Source: Marchantia polymorpha subsp. ruderalis (lineage: Eukaryota; Streptophyta; Marchantiopsida; Marchantiales; Marchantiaceae). Taken from it: a DNA stretch of 64,000 bases. Location: positions 28,188,001 to 28,252,000 of the forward strand of contig AP031354.1 of the NCBI GenBank assembly GCA_037833965.1, in the 5' to 3' direction. The position numbers and the translations under genes were made by a program. Below are positions 52,301 to 64,000 of the stretch, in pieces (position 1 is the stretch's first letter; each line of letters begins with the position of its first letter). Below the pieces are notes generated by a model. It worked only from the letters and a program-made list of their open reading frames with translations. It did not search any database and had not been told where the DNA came from.

Positions 52301-55300
52301 TTTGTTCAGAGTTTGTCTTCTTTAATTTGTCAATCTTGTTTGCCCGATCATGGGTGGTATTTATGAGAGACATGGTCGTTGATACGTGAAAGTTTGAATG
52401 GGACCTGGATTATATGGCCTTTTCGTGTCAGCACCTCTGCCTAAGGTACTAAACAAATCATGTCACCCATTGTTCGCAGTGGCGGCATTGCACGGCCACA
52501 TGTAGAGAGGATGCAAAACTTAGCGGAACAAGGAGCTTCAGCACTTATGCTGAAATCGATTCAACAGAAAGAAACTGATGCTAAAGCAAGGCCTGGGGGT
52601 AGACCGCTGAATAGCTTGGAAGGCATTGCTGAACAAATTCTTTTGCCCTCGACAGTGACAGCCGTCACTGATAGGCTAGCTGTGAGGTCTCACTTGCGAG
52701 CTGTGGCAGCTGCAAAGCGTTACAAACCGCATATCTCCCAGCGCTGGTTTTGCTCTGAACTCTGCTACAACTTTGATTGTCAATTACTTTCGTCAATTTG
52801 TACACATCTTCTTAGATTGCTGATGATGTTCTTGTTCTACGCTATTAACGGATTCAAGCTTTCTGGTTTTTAAAGGGAGGGGGATGTTCCGCCGAGCACA
52901 CTTCGTCGGAGAGCACGTCCTCTGTTTCAGTATAGACATTACAGGTAATCAGTTTTGAATTTCTGTCGTATGTTTTGCGAACTTCGTATGAAAATGCTTG
53001 TTCGCTTTTCAATATTCCATGCAGAAAATGTCTTTGGATATCTCTACTTTGGTGTCAAATAATTTTTATCTGTGTTATTCACAGGCAAATACTCATTTGA
53101 ACAGTTCGTGTGATATTGTAATGACAGTGAGCAACAGCCTCTCCGGTTAAGTGATGCTGAAATGGAAGAAGTTATTTCGGCAGTCTGTTCGGAGACGTCC
53201 GGGTCAAGTGGAAATACATTAGCGCTGGTACCTCTTCCCAACAACCAGGGTGGAAAACTCGCCCCGGAAGCCGCAGACGTCGCTGCAAGTGTACTTATCA
53301 AGCTTCTTATCGACATGTAAGTCTGATAGTCTTGTCTAAATTTCCAAATCTTTTCAGGCATGTAGTTGGTCTCATTGGTGGGTTCTCATTTACTGGAATC
53401 CCTGTTTGGTGAATGGGAACTTGTGCAGGTACATATCAGACCCTCAGACCGCTGCTCCCCTCACACTTTCCATGTTACAGGTGATTTCATTACAGACCTA
53501 TGTCTATGAAGAGTTTGTTTATGCTGAATTATCTAGTACCGTTTGAGTAGTGTACGTGAAGCATAGTTTTTCGGCAATTTGAGTACAGCAGTTTAAGTCG
53601 TGTCGAGTTTTAAGGGAATATTAGTGAATCAGCTTGTCAGTTGAGCAATTTCTTGATCATCACATGGTCTTTGCCGCCTACTGAAGTGGAGTTAGGTGGT
53701 GTCAAGAATGTCTCTGGATTTCTTGGGTTGAAAGTTGGATTGGGAATGTTCAGGGGATGTTGACATCACAATCAGCAAGCGTTCGTATACGTGCGTTTGA
53801 TTTGACACTCAATCTTGGGGTTCACGCGCATCTTCTTGAGCCTATGCAAAGCGAGGATCAATCCACACCAGATGAAGTGCCTTCTTCAGATGCCCCATCA
53901 ATGGAGAATGGATCTTTTTCTTCTTTTGGCTCTCTCCCAGGAGGGAACAGAACCGGTGATCGGCACAGAATGAACAAGATTAATCGTGATACCTCCTCAG
54001 AAAGGTTTTTGGAAAAACCCGAGCGTGGTACGCCTCCCGCAGTAGGCAGATTTGAGGCGTGGCTGCTGGATCTCCTGTGTGAGATGCTTCTTCTTCTGGT
54101 TCAGGTACTGTGGCTGTCTATTCAGTGTGAGTTGCAAGTTGGCCGATGGTATCCTAAATGCTCTGCCATTATTTGAAATAGATGAAGTATATTCTCTGTG
54201 CCGCAATCCTGTTCTTAAGATATTGTCACTTCCTCAGACTGAGGAGGCCGATGAGGGCGTGTGGGCTGCTGCACTGAGCTGTCTATTGTACTTGGTATGT
54301 GACCGGGGAAGAATACAAAGACGTCGACTTGATGGAGTTGATATCAGGGTAACGTTCCAATGTGGCTTTGATTGTGTCTCAAGTTTATTATTCTCTGCTT
54401 GGGTGGAAATTCAGCCTTATTTACGAACTCTTCAGTTGCCAAAGGTTACTCGTTAGTATTTGCCTCCGATGGCCTGAAAAACCCACGCTCTGGGTGAGAG
54501 GTTTTAGACGTAACAGACTGGAAGAAGTAATATGGGAAGTAATATAGAAGGAGGGTATGTGAGACTGAAGAAGTTAGTGGTATAAAGAGGGTCTCCCTTT
54601 TTGTAGATACACTCCAATAAGTAAAAATATATCCAAGTACGTACACGGGAAACTCCAGTTGCCAAGGAATGGAAAGTGAAAATGTTATCTTAGTTTAGGA
54701 CAGTAAGTTTTAGTGAGTTCATTCAGTGGCTTGTTATTTCTGTTTGTGCTGTGGCAGGCCCTGAAAGCGCTTTTGGAGATAAGCTGGGAGTATGGATGGG
54801 CAGACGAAGTTCACTGCCGTCTTATTCGCATTGCTTGCAATCTGCTTTATAGACTTCCTGCTGATGAAACTCTAACGAGTAAACCTTCTCTGGATCTGGA
54901 CCAGATTGAAATCCTGGGCGGCATTGAAACAATATGTGCTGAGGTCAGTAAAAAACGTCTGCTTCTCAAGTTGCGCTGGAGCAAAATCTGGATACCTTGC
55001 ATTCTTTACTGATCTTATGGGTTTCGTGCAATTCAATCTACTGCAGTTCGCAAGGGCCAAAACCCTGGAGGCGAAGCGGAACTTATTTGCAGTCCTCTTC
55101 GACTTCGTCCTGTATGATTTGGAGGACGAATCCACCAGCAATCAGATGCTTTTTCCTGGTACTGAGGAGATCCAGGCGGTTGCCACAGCACTTTGTCTGG
55201 CAGAAGCTCCAGAATGTTACGCTCTTGCATTTAAGCAAGGCCTTCCTGGAGTAGGTGAGGCTTTATCGAAATCAATTACCACAGCTATGGCTCGTGATGT

Positions 55301-57838
55301 CACGAGTGGCCGCCTGAATGCCCAGGTAATATACTTCGGGGAGCTGCTTCTTGCTTTTTTAAACCGATTCTTAGTTTGAATCTTTCTTGTACACGGCACT
55401 CAAACAGCACTGTAGATAGAAGGGTATCTCTCACATATACGTGCCTCACCTGTAGTCTAGAAGTTGTCTATTGAATGATTGAGCTGCTGCACACAGTCAG
55501 AGCCACATGTTTTGCATAGCCCTCTCGTAATCAGCTGAAAATTACGTCGATCAAGTTTTATGACGCTTGTTTCTGTTGATTATGGGACCTTGTTGGAAAC
55601 TCACCAATTGATGAAAGCTTACTTCCAATGCAGCTTCTGGAGAATGTGGTTGGAGCTCTAGACAAGTTAGCTGCTGCCTATGCACACCCAGAGGACGAGT
55701 TCATGGAGTTGCTTCCTGTCACTATGACCAGTGAGGGCTTAAACAATGATTCAAGCAGGACAGGTCCTGCTGAGAATACGCTTGATTCAACCCTAGTTGC
55801 GAAGGCATGGTCAACACTCGAGTCCCTTCTTCATTCTTCTCGACCATGTTACCGATGTAACGGATATGTTTGGTTATTAGAGCTTCTGTCAGCAGAAATG
55901 GCTCGGGGGAGCTCGAAAAGCAGTAAATTGAATACCAACGCGTTGCAACGGCAACTTGGGCTTTTGGGAAATCTCGAGAAACCCGCTGCAGATGATGAGA
56001 CTCCTGAAAGTGAAAATACAGAGAAGCAGAAACAGACTCCAACCATATCATCAGCAGTCCGGCTGATGTGCGGTTTACTGAAGTCAAAAAGGCCGTCTAT
56101 ACGTCGTGGTTTTGTTGTCATTCTGGAGAGAGTACTACTTCAGTGTCAGAGATATGGCTGTGATTTAGAACTGAATCTTTCAACAGTTGCTGATGGGGAG
56201 GTACCGAAGCCGGAGGGTGTGAAAAGCATGGGCCCTCAAGACCGTGCTTTAGCTATGCTGGGCCTGATGAATGGTGCCCTCTGGCAAGCTATATCTGCAA
56301 ATGACACAGACCGTGTAAATATCTTGCAGGTGCGTTATCTGGTGGATTTATTCGATGTATGTATCGCATGTTTAGGAACTTCTTTATTGATTAGCGGATG
56401 AGTTCATGCGATTTCAAGGCTGTTTGATGTGTACACCACGCGGGCTTGGTTGGAGTCCGCCTTCTTCAAGGCTCACAGTTATTCTGTACGGGATTGGAAG
56501 GGAGTATGTAGTATCGAAGTAGCCCCTAAGGCACATCAGTTTGGACCGTGCGGTTTTTATCCTTTTTTTATCCCTTAACATTCGAATTTCTCGTTGTTGT
56601 GGAGAAATCTAACTTTGTGTTATTCCGTTCTGGTCAGATGTGCAACATGATGTTTTCCCAGCTATGTGTTTCTTGGCCTTTGGCTTCGAATGCCTCTAAC
56701 CGAAGTCTTTCAACCAGTGGAAGAGTTGACTCTTCGTTGCTCGATAACTACGGTTCTCAAAGACAGGGTGGTGCGGATGGAATGCCTGGAATTAGAAGTA
56801 CGAACAGTCCGTGCAGTGTTGGAAGTAGATCTTGTTCCGTCGCCTCTATGTTACTGAACGGACAAGCTGCTGCTCCAAAACTTTTGGTGGCCAATATGCC
56901 TACCGCCCTGCTGTACTGGCCACTGATGCAGCTGGCCGGCGCTGCCACTGAGGATGTAACTTTAGGTGTGGCTGTTGGTAGCCGGGGTGGAGGAAATGTC
57001 CCGGGTGGAGCTTGCGATGTCCGGGCTGCACTGTTGTTAATTCTTATTGGGAAATGTACAGCTTATCAAGTTGCTTTGGAAGAAGTAGGCGGTGAGGAGT
57101 TTTTTAGGTAAAGATTGCGCTGAACTCAATATCTGGGGGTTCCTTGAAATTTTATGTGCACAAAAGATGTTGGCAATCTGCGTTTCTCTCCCGTCTCCTC
57201 ATGGTTGGTTTAAGTAGCTGAAGATATGAAGATGCTTTGTGATTGATATGGTCATCATGAGGATCATCTGAAATGCGATGCAAAGTAAGCAAAGTTGCTG
57301 GTTTCACTGATAGAAGTACCTCGTATATTCGCAAATCAAGGATTTTCTTTTAAAATCTGACAAAACGCTTGAATCGTTGCAGATCACTTTTGGATGATAT
57401 TGATGCACGGGTTGCATACTACACGTCAGCCTTTCTTCTGAAGAGGATGATGACAGAGGAACCAGAGAAGTATCAGCGCATGCTTCACAACCTCGTGTTC
57501 AAGGCTCAGCAGGTGAAATTTATCTGCTACTTGCGTTGTTGGTCTTTTCGGTTGACGAGTTTTAGGCTGTAGTGACTTCTCAATTTTAAACCTCTCCTTT
57601 TATTTGGCAAATTTTAAAGATTGTCCTTTTATAGCTGTACCCTCTCATTTATTCGGGTCAGCTCACGAGAGAATAGTGCAATGCTCAGGAGGTAGTGAGC
57701 TTAGTACTAACAGAAAGTTTTCTGATGGATCATCAGAGTAACAACGAAAAGATTTTGGAGAATCCTTACCTGCAAATGCGAGGCATCCTCCAATTATCCA
57801 GCGAGTGTGACAGTCCATCGTTTCAACTTGACAGCTGA
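49328..57838 (+). CDS. conserved plant protein of unknown function (AT3G12590-like)
   Basis: Sixteen exons, all GT-AG and in phase: 49328-49768, 50430-50509, 50889-50939, 51698-52234, 52480-52746, 52876-52944, 53128-53316, 53429-53480, 53754-54104, 54238-54348, 54758-54943, 55047-55325, 55634-56329, 56638-57107, 57383-57512 and 57737-57838. They give 1336 residues. It matches, nearly end to end, a large plant protein I recall as Arabidopsis AT3G12590 (about 1180 residues). Shared blocks include PEPLRRAVANCLS, CVSLLKRYLFR, RARPLFQYRHYSEQQPLRL, FDLTLNLGVHAHLLEPM, SCLLYLVCDRGRIQRRRL, TALLYWPLMQLAGAAT, VAYYTSAFLLKRMMTEEPEK and ENPYLQM. Function is unknown. Helical, Leu-rich repeats suggest an alpha-solenoid scaffold (inference). 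The first 105 or so residues are a Gly/Ala-rich low-complexity extension. Exon 13 carries a poorly conserved acidic loop (DDETPESENTEKQKQT). There is no membrane segment or catalytic motif. Confidence 0.92.
49520..49560 (+). repeat. in-frame 24-base duplication in the Gly-rich N-terminus
   Basis: TTCGGTGGTGCTTTAGG occurs at 49520-49536 and 49544-49560, with a period of 24, and encodes FGGALGVG twice with slight change. It shows expansion of the low-complexity N-terminal extension by short duplication. Confidence 0.9.
51275..51301. repeat. 9-bp hairpin in intron 3 of the AT3G12590-like gene
   Basis: ACCCAAGCT (51275-51283) and AGCTTGGGT (51293-51301) are exact complements around a 9-nt loop within the intron at 50940-51697. 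Confidence 0.8.
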
Positions 57839-60700
57839 ATTCTTTGCTGGTGATACTGGCTCGGATTTACGGTCATTTTCAGTTAGCACCCAGCCCAGCT
57901 GGTCTTATCACTCATGGAGGATTGGTAAAAACGTTTCAGTTGAATGAGTTCTCTCTGCTGTTTGTTCGCTCAAGTGTTTGCTCTTGAGCTGTCGAATCCA
58001 TGAGATATTGCGGGTGACAGCAAGTCATGCGGGGTACATTACTTCGCCTTATTTTAGTGACAAACAGGTAATTGTTTCAGCCTCAGTGCCCTAGTCTTCA
58101 CGCCTCTGAATTCAAATTTTGCTATTGATCTTTTATATCTGCTAAGTCTGATCTGTTCAATCCACTCTCATTTCCACTTGGACCATAGCCTTTATAGTTC
58201 TCCTTTGTTCATGACACCTGACGGTGCTGTTGTGGTTCCTGTTTGACTTCAGGAACTTCAGTGATCAATAAATCATTTGCAAATACTACATGTCCCTCCT
58301 CGAGGGTCATACTTACAACATTCCAGTGACCAAATCATGGAATCACTGATCTTTCAAGGAGGACACGCTGCTGCCTTCTCATTTAAAATTTTTAACGGTA
58401 AGAGTAGTAATGATCCCAGTTTACTAAATTGGCCATCAGCGGAGTGTTCCAGACCAATTGTATTTATCCTTCTTGGGACATATACGGTCACTTAGTTAGG
58501 AGACAAGCTAGAATTATTAAACTCAGCTGCTAGTCGAGGAAACCTGCCGCCCTTCATGCAGTCTGTGGCAGCTGAAGTATATTTGTATTTTAGTGTTGAA
58601 GTGTCTTCTTCACGGTGCTTCTCTAGAGGATTGACCCTTGGAGGTCGGATTTTCTGTCAATCATATCTTTGTTGTCGGTACCAGTTTGTGCGTCAAGATT
58701 TACTTTAGGGTCAAACATCAGCTCTTTCTTTGCCCATGTGTTATCGATGGTAGCCCTTGTGGTTGTCACATTTACCAGCTTGTGACATGTATAGTTACTC
58801 TTCGGGCCTATTGTATTCATCATATGCATTTGCCCATAGCTCAGATGGTACATCCACTGTCATCGGTCCTTGCGTGAGACAAGGTAGATATATTACTTGA
58901 CGGTGTGGTGGTAAAAAATGTGGCTCTCGGAGCAAAGCGAAGTTCGAGTTCAAGACTAGCTGTGGTTATATCCATGGGACGAAAGCCCAGGAAGAAGCAC
59001 AAGATTGTGTCATTTAATATTTCACATCGGGCTGTATATAACATAGAGTGCACAGAGTATTGATACTTTCAAGAGGTTTTTCATACAGTCTAAGGCCTTC
59101 CTGTAATGTGGAAATGAATTTATGATCACTGTGTGTGGATGTCACTCCGTGAATAAGTACATCGAATGCAGCTAGTATCATTTCCTTTTCGGATTGGGGT
59201 TTCCACCTAGAATGGTATGAGCATCTGTCCCATTTACTGGACTGGAAGCTTGTCAAGTTCAGCGAAGGTCATCACATGGCCAGTTGTCCATGCTCTTCAG
59301 AGTAGGGACATCTCATCCCGATTTTTTCTCGGGAGTTCGCTTTTGGCATTGTGCATTGAGTCTCGTCACCGATGATGTTGTACAAAAGTAGCCACCTTCC
59401 CCCTTGGTATGTCCATAAAAGTATGCAGAGCACTTGTGAAATGACTGACGTCGAGAATACACCGTCATGAAGTCTCCTATTTAGAAGTATGGAAACTAAT
59501 TTAGATCAGACAGACCTCAGGATGCAGGGCATTGATCGATCAAGTGTCCTTGACACTTTATCGATTCACCTGTCAATGCCGTTCTTATTGACTGCATGTA
59601 ATTCGGTACTCTCAGTGTACATTAAACGTCCGTGTAGACAGGTGAAGCCACATTTCACCAGATAGAACTTCGAGGAAAACTTGTGCATCTCTATTTGGAT
59701 GCTCTGCATATACATTTAAAGGACAAAGTCCTCGATATTCCAGTGCGAAACTGCAGCCGCTGGGCTTTTCACAGGGTAGAGTCATCGAGCATGTGCATCA
59801 TACCTTCGAATGAGTGGATATTAGTGGATATTGTCGACGAATTGTGAATGAGATACGTTACGTGTTAAACCTTAAATGTGGCACACAGTATCTTGGGAGT
59901 GCTTCGCCATTTCACTGTGATTAAAGTCAAGAAGTATATTACACTTGATTGATAATTTATTCTGCGTATCAAATGAATCTGAATTTGCAGTTTTGATGTA
60001 TCAAGTATTACGACATATCTATTTAGATAACACTGAACTATTCTTATCTTGTAAAACAAAACTAGTATAGAAGTGCAAATAAAATCCCGTGAAAACCATG
60101 TCTCACTAACACGTAAAATGCTTCATTTCGATTGGACTGAATAACTTCTGACACATTGGTAGATACGTGGATATATGCAGAAACAAATGCACATACATTA
60201 ATGTTGATTTCCACAGTGTTACATTTTACATCAAATATTACACTTTTTACTCCCAATAGTTATGTTCAATACTTCAAGGTACGCATTACTATTTTATATA
60301 ATCTAATTTCGAACGCAGTTTTTTTCGACTATTTAATTTGCATGAACCATGTCACAGCACTTTCACGCTTATCCCTCATATTTGATTGATTTAAAGTTTC
60401 ATATTCGAGTAATATCATGCAAGCAGTCACAGGACTTTAGAATTCTCATGGTAATCAATTCATACCATCAAACTAATACGGGCATCCGTAAGAATACCCC
60501 ACTTAGGTCAAATATGTTTCATGAAATATTTTAAATGAATAATATCTCCATTACAAGTTCCTAGTCTCGTCCACAAACAAAGCACAAAAAATAAAAAATG
60601 AATTTTAAAAAATAATAAAAATAACATTTCATGATAGAAACAGTGATATTCAAGAGGATATTCATTATAATAATTTCCTCTAGAGCCAGCGAACGCGAAT
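57839..60700. other. intergenic region between the AT3G12590-like and VHA-C genes
   Basis: The start is presumably 3' untranslated sequence. No further gene, RNA or mobile element is supported. Composition turns A+T-rich from 59.8 to 60.65 kb, then switches abruptly to G+C-rich at about 60.7 kb at the VHA-C promoter region. Confidence 0.5.
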
Positions 60701-61791
60701 AGGAGAGCCGCTCGGCTGTCATGGGACGAGGAAGTATCAATAATGGCGGAACGGGGTCAACTTGGAGAAAGGAGGGAATGCGGGAGCCAAAAGCCAAGTG
60801 CGAAGAGCAGAGTGGCGCGGCCCAGCGAATGGGGAAACAGGCCCCTTTCAGGAGCGAGGGCTAATGACGCGTGGCCGGTCTCCTGGTGCTTCCTTGTTCA
60901 TCCGCCCGCGAGCAAGCAAGCCCCGCGTTTCAGGAGCAGGCTTGGGGCTGGGCCGGGACCGAGCGGGCTTGGCTGGGTGGGGGCGGAGACGGGGGGTTCC
61001 AGGGGTGGGGGGCTTTGGGGCTTTGGGGATGGGCTTTTGGGGGTTGGGGCTCGGGGGGGCTGGGCTTGGGGATGGGGCTGGGGCTTTTTGGGCTGGGGGC
61101 TTGGGCTTGGGGCTTCTTTGGGGGTGGGCTTGGGCTTGGGGCTTGGGGCTTGGGTTGGACTTGGGCTTGGGCTTGCTGGCCTGGCCCTGCCTGGCTCTGG
61201 CTCTTTCCCTTTCCGTCTCCTTCCGTGCTGTGTGCTGTCTGTGTTTTGGGGGCTTGTTGCTGGGGCTACTGCTGTCCTGTGGGGGAGTGACTCAATCTGC
61301 CTCTCGGAGTCGTTTGCCAGGGGGAGGGGGAGAGAAGAGGCAAGGGGCAGCGCAAGCCGAGAAGAGAGAACACGAACACACTCACTGTCCTGTCCTTTTT
61401 TCCCCTCTCCTTCACTTCTCTCGACGAAGAAGAAGAGGATAGCGAAACTTGAAGTAGCACCAGAAGAAGGAAGGCTTCCAAATCCTTCCTCCCTTCGCTC
61501 CGCCCTCTTCTTTCCTTCCTTCCTTCCTCCCTTTCTTCATGCGTCCCCATCATTAAGTACCCATCCCATCCCTCGCTTGGCTCTCTCGCTCGCCCGTGTT
61601 GCAGGATCGATCTGATCTCCTCGACTCTGATCGCTGCATAAATCAGGAGGATCGTGGACGCCATTGGAAGAGGACGAAGACGCAGCAGACGATCGATGCT
61701 GGCAGGGCCGGACAGGAAAGCAGAGCACTAGAGGAGAGAGAGAGAGGGAGGAGAAGGAGGAGGAGAGGGTGCTTGCTCGTGGGGTGGAGTC
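60700..61791 (+). promoter_or_regulatory. promoter/5' leader of VHA-C with G-rich tract and GA tract
   Basis: A G-rich tract at about 60941-61190 consists of imperfect repeats of GGGCTTGGGG-type words on the plus strand, with dozens of G-runs of three or more and hardly any A. Further down, about 61731-61769 is a GA/GGA tract ending some 20 bases before the ATG, a common form of plant 5' leader. A ttgcag acceptor-like site near 61605 may end a leader intron. Three overlapping open frames cross the G-rich tract, but their Gly/Leu/Trp repeats follow from composition. Confidence 0.5.
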
Positions 61792-64000
61792 ATGGCATCC
61801 CGCTACTGTCTGATTTCGCTTCCCTTGCAGGATTCCGTACCTAATACGTGGTCACTTTTGCAGAACAGTATCAATAAAGTGGCCTTCGACATTCCTACTT
61901 ACAAGGTCAGATTTAGCTTGCGATCGAGTTTTTGTCACTTTTTTTGGTTCCGGGTGGAATCGCCATCTCCGATCGGGGGTGGCCTGATCTGCGGTTCCAA
62001 TCTGGTTCTGAATCTCGTCAGGGCACCCTTGTCAGCGATGCCGCTTTGATGCGGCGTTTGATGGGGTTTTTAGTTCCCATCTGGACGTCTTGTTGCGTCT
62101 TTTGGAAAGCCGCATGTGCAATGTGCATGACTTTTTTCACTGGCTTGGATTTCAATTTCCAGTTCTTACCTGAAATTGTGAGGGTTGGTGGTGTCTGAGC
62201 TCTGCCTCTTACAATTTGTTCACGTTTGCAGTTCCATATTCCGGAACTGAGGGTTGGAACTTTGGACTCACTCCTCACTCTTAGCGATGATTTGTCAAAG
62301 GTGAGCTAAATCGTTCTCGTTCTCGTTTCCTCCTCTTCCCGCCCCGTTGCTCTTCTGGTCATTTTAGCGAGAATGAGTGGATTATGGTTTGTTGACATGA
62401 TCTGCGAACCCTGTAGGCCAACTCTGTCGTCGAAGCAATTACGCACAAAATTCGGCGACAGATTGAGGAGTTGGAGCGTGCTACAGGACACGAGAATACG
62501 TCATTGACCGTGGATGGAGTACCGATCGATTCGTACATCACAAGGTAAGCCAGATCTTGACATCGAATTGCTTGCAGGCAAATATACTGTGCAGGTGCAA
62601 TTTTCCGGATGTTTGATGTGGGTACTGATTGCCGGGTTTGGTCTTCAGGTTTAGCTGGGATGAAGCGAAATATCCAGTCATGTCTCCACTCAGAGAAACC
62701 GTGGACACCATTCATGAAACTGTCGTCAAGCTGGAGGATGACCTCAAGGTTATTAGAACTGGGGACTCGCACACTAAAACCTCTTGACAATTTTCATTTT
62801 TTTTTTCGTAATTGATAACGAGCTTCAGGTCACCTGACACTTCAGAAGGGGACCCCCAATGCAGGTCCGGGTGGCAGAGTACAACAATGTCAAGAGTCAG
62901 CTGACTGCTATCAACCGGAAGCAGACTGGCAGGTGGGTTCTTGTCCGATGGATGTTTAGAAGATTTATGTTTTGAGGCTCTTCTTGCCGATGTTTCGGTG
63001 ATTATCTTCTATTTTGATTCGCGAGTAAACACAGTTAAAAAAACGAGATCGTGTTTTCGTGGAATTCAAAAGTGGGAATGCATCCTAATGTGATCTTTGT
63101 CTATTGACAGCATGGCCGTGCGGGACCTTTCTAACCTCTTACACCCTGAAGATATCGTTTCCTCCGAACATCTGACCACTCTTCTTGTGGTTGTCGGCAA
63201 GTATTCACAGAAGGAATGGTTGACAAGTTACGAAGCGATCTCAACCTTCGTGGTGAGTATCGGGAGTGATCCCCTGCTTGCCTCTATAGTGTGTCGTGGC
63301 TATGTAATAACAGTGGTGACTGTATTGCTAAAGCTTTCTGTGGGTCGAAGTCTACACGATCGCACTATGTATGAAAGCAATTTTTTGTAATGCTCTCTCT
63401 GCTGCTTGTTGCAGGTACCACGTTCTTCTAAGAAAATTCATGAGGACAACGAATATGCTCTTTATACTGTGGTTCTGTTTAGACGAGTCTCTGATACATT
63501 CAAAACTGCAGCCCGAGAAAAAGGATACCAGGTGAACATAGAGTGCACTCCTGAGTTGTCCACATATTTTAAGTCTGTGGTTAGAAGGTTGTTGCCTTCG
63601 AGATTAGTGTCATCTCTTGGGTGGAAGGAAGAATGTACGGTACCAGACTACAAGTTCTCAAGGGTCCTTAATGTTGTGTCTCAACGCCTAGGTACGTGAC
63701 TACGAGTTTGACCCAGAAAACAAGCAACAAAAGGAAGAGGAGCTGAAACGTCTGAGCGAGGACCAAGAGAACTTACGGAGCTCATTGCAACAATGGTGTT
63801 ATGCCAGTTACGGAGAGGTAATGTCGCTTATTTGCAAATCTCAGATGATTTTGATGTCAGTCGAGTTTCACTATTCAACTCTGCCTTATATTGTTGGCTT
63901 TACTTCGATAACGGAGCACACATGATGATTTAAGTGTATTGTGGATTTAGTGCCAGCCGAAGTGCGAGGGGGCTTTGAACTTCGTCCCAGATGTAATTGA
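61792..64000 (+). CDS. VHA-C: V-type proton ATPase subunit C (partial, 3' end beyond window)
   Basis: Eight exons in phase with GT-AG borders: 61792-61905, 62232-62300, 62417-62544, 62649-62748, 62865-62932, 63111-63252, 63415-63531 and 63692-63817. They give the first 288 of about 375 residues. The final intron opens at 63818 and is not closed within the window, so the C-terminus is missing, including the expected block starting at VFSSW. Recognised by RVGTLDSLLTLSDDLSK, KIRRQIEELER, LTVDGVPIDSYITRF, VRVAEYNNVKSQL, AINRKQTGSMAVRDLSNL, VPRSSKKIHEDNEYALYT and SLQQWCYASYGE, as in Arabidopsis DET3. Subunit C sits at the V1/Vo interface, links the peripheral stators, and controls reversible assembly of the proton pump on vacuole and Golgi/TGN membranes. 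The 5' leader has strong G-rich and GA tracts. No frameshift or stop is seen. Confidence 0.96.

Noticed and set aside
58834-58955. tRNA-like boxes (TAGCTCAGATGGT near 58837 and AGTTCGAGTTC near 58941)
   Set aside because: The boxes are about 100 bases apart, and neither the D-stem nor the T-stem can pair. There is no acceptor stem of seven pairs.
60743-61615. Long overlapping plus-strand open frames (up to 290 codons) upstream of VHA-C
   Set aside because: Three frames are open at once because the G-rich repeat lacks stop codons. The translations are Gly/Leu/Trp or Ala/Trp repeats with no domain.
1-64000. Search for transposase, reverse transcriptase, integrase or CRISPR-like arrays
   Set aside because: None of the translated frames shows the catalytic motifs, and no regularly spaced repeat array was seen. 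Decayed elements could still be present.

Overview
This is a eukaryotic nuclear window from a land plant. The four recognisable genes belong to plant families: an L-type lectin receptor kinase, an IQM calmodulin-binding protein, a homologue of the uncharacterised Arabidopsis AT3G12590 product, and V-ATPase subunit C (DET3). They use GT-AG introns. The spliced proteins diverge enough from flowering-plant versions to suggest an early-diverging plant, possibly a bryophyte such as a liverwort. The lineage is an inference from recalled family sequences; no search was run.

Layout. The first 2.6 kb holds a G+C-rich island with a broken first exon of a VIT1-type vacuolar iron transporter, short palindromes on both sides of it, a 36-bp tandem duplication, and an unrecognised 151-codon reading frame on the minus strand. 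From about 2.6 to 21.3 kb the DNA is mostly A+T-rich with no convincing gene, apart from possible exon remnants on the minus strand near 13.2-13.9 kb. An intronless lectin receptor-like kinase lies at 22.0-24.1 kb. Its kinase domain has lost the catalytic Asp and a metal-binding Asn, so it looks like a pseudokinase. From 24.1 to 38.7 kb there is no supported gene, but a run of hairpins lies at 35.0-35.7 kb, one of them a 36-nt foldback of microRNA-precursor type.

From 38.7 kb the window becomes gene-rich, all on the plus strand: a 9-exon IQM gene (38.7-43.2 kb), a 2-kb A+T-rich block (45.3-47.35 kb), a 16-exon gene for a conserved plant protein of unknown function (49.3-57.8 kb), and the first 8 exons of V-ATPase subunit C (61.8 kb to the window edge). 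I traced every exon of these genes by hand. All junctions are GT-AG and in phase, with no frameshift or internal stop. The last two genes have extremely G-rich or purine-rich leaders with clear G-quadruplex potential.

The genes are not an operon and show no obvious shared pathway. I did not find a new multi-gene system. The best leads are the pseudokinase receptor, the fold-back structure that ends the VIT1 fragment, the foldback cluster near 35 kb, and the G-rich leaders.
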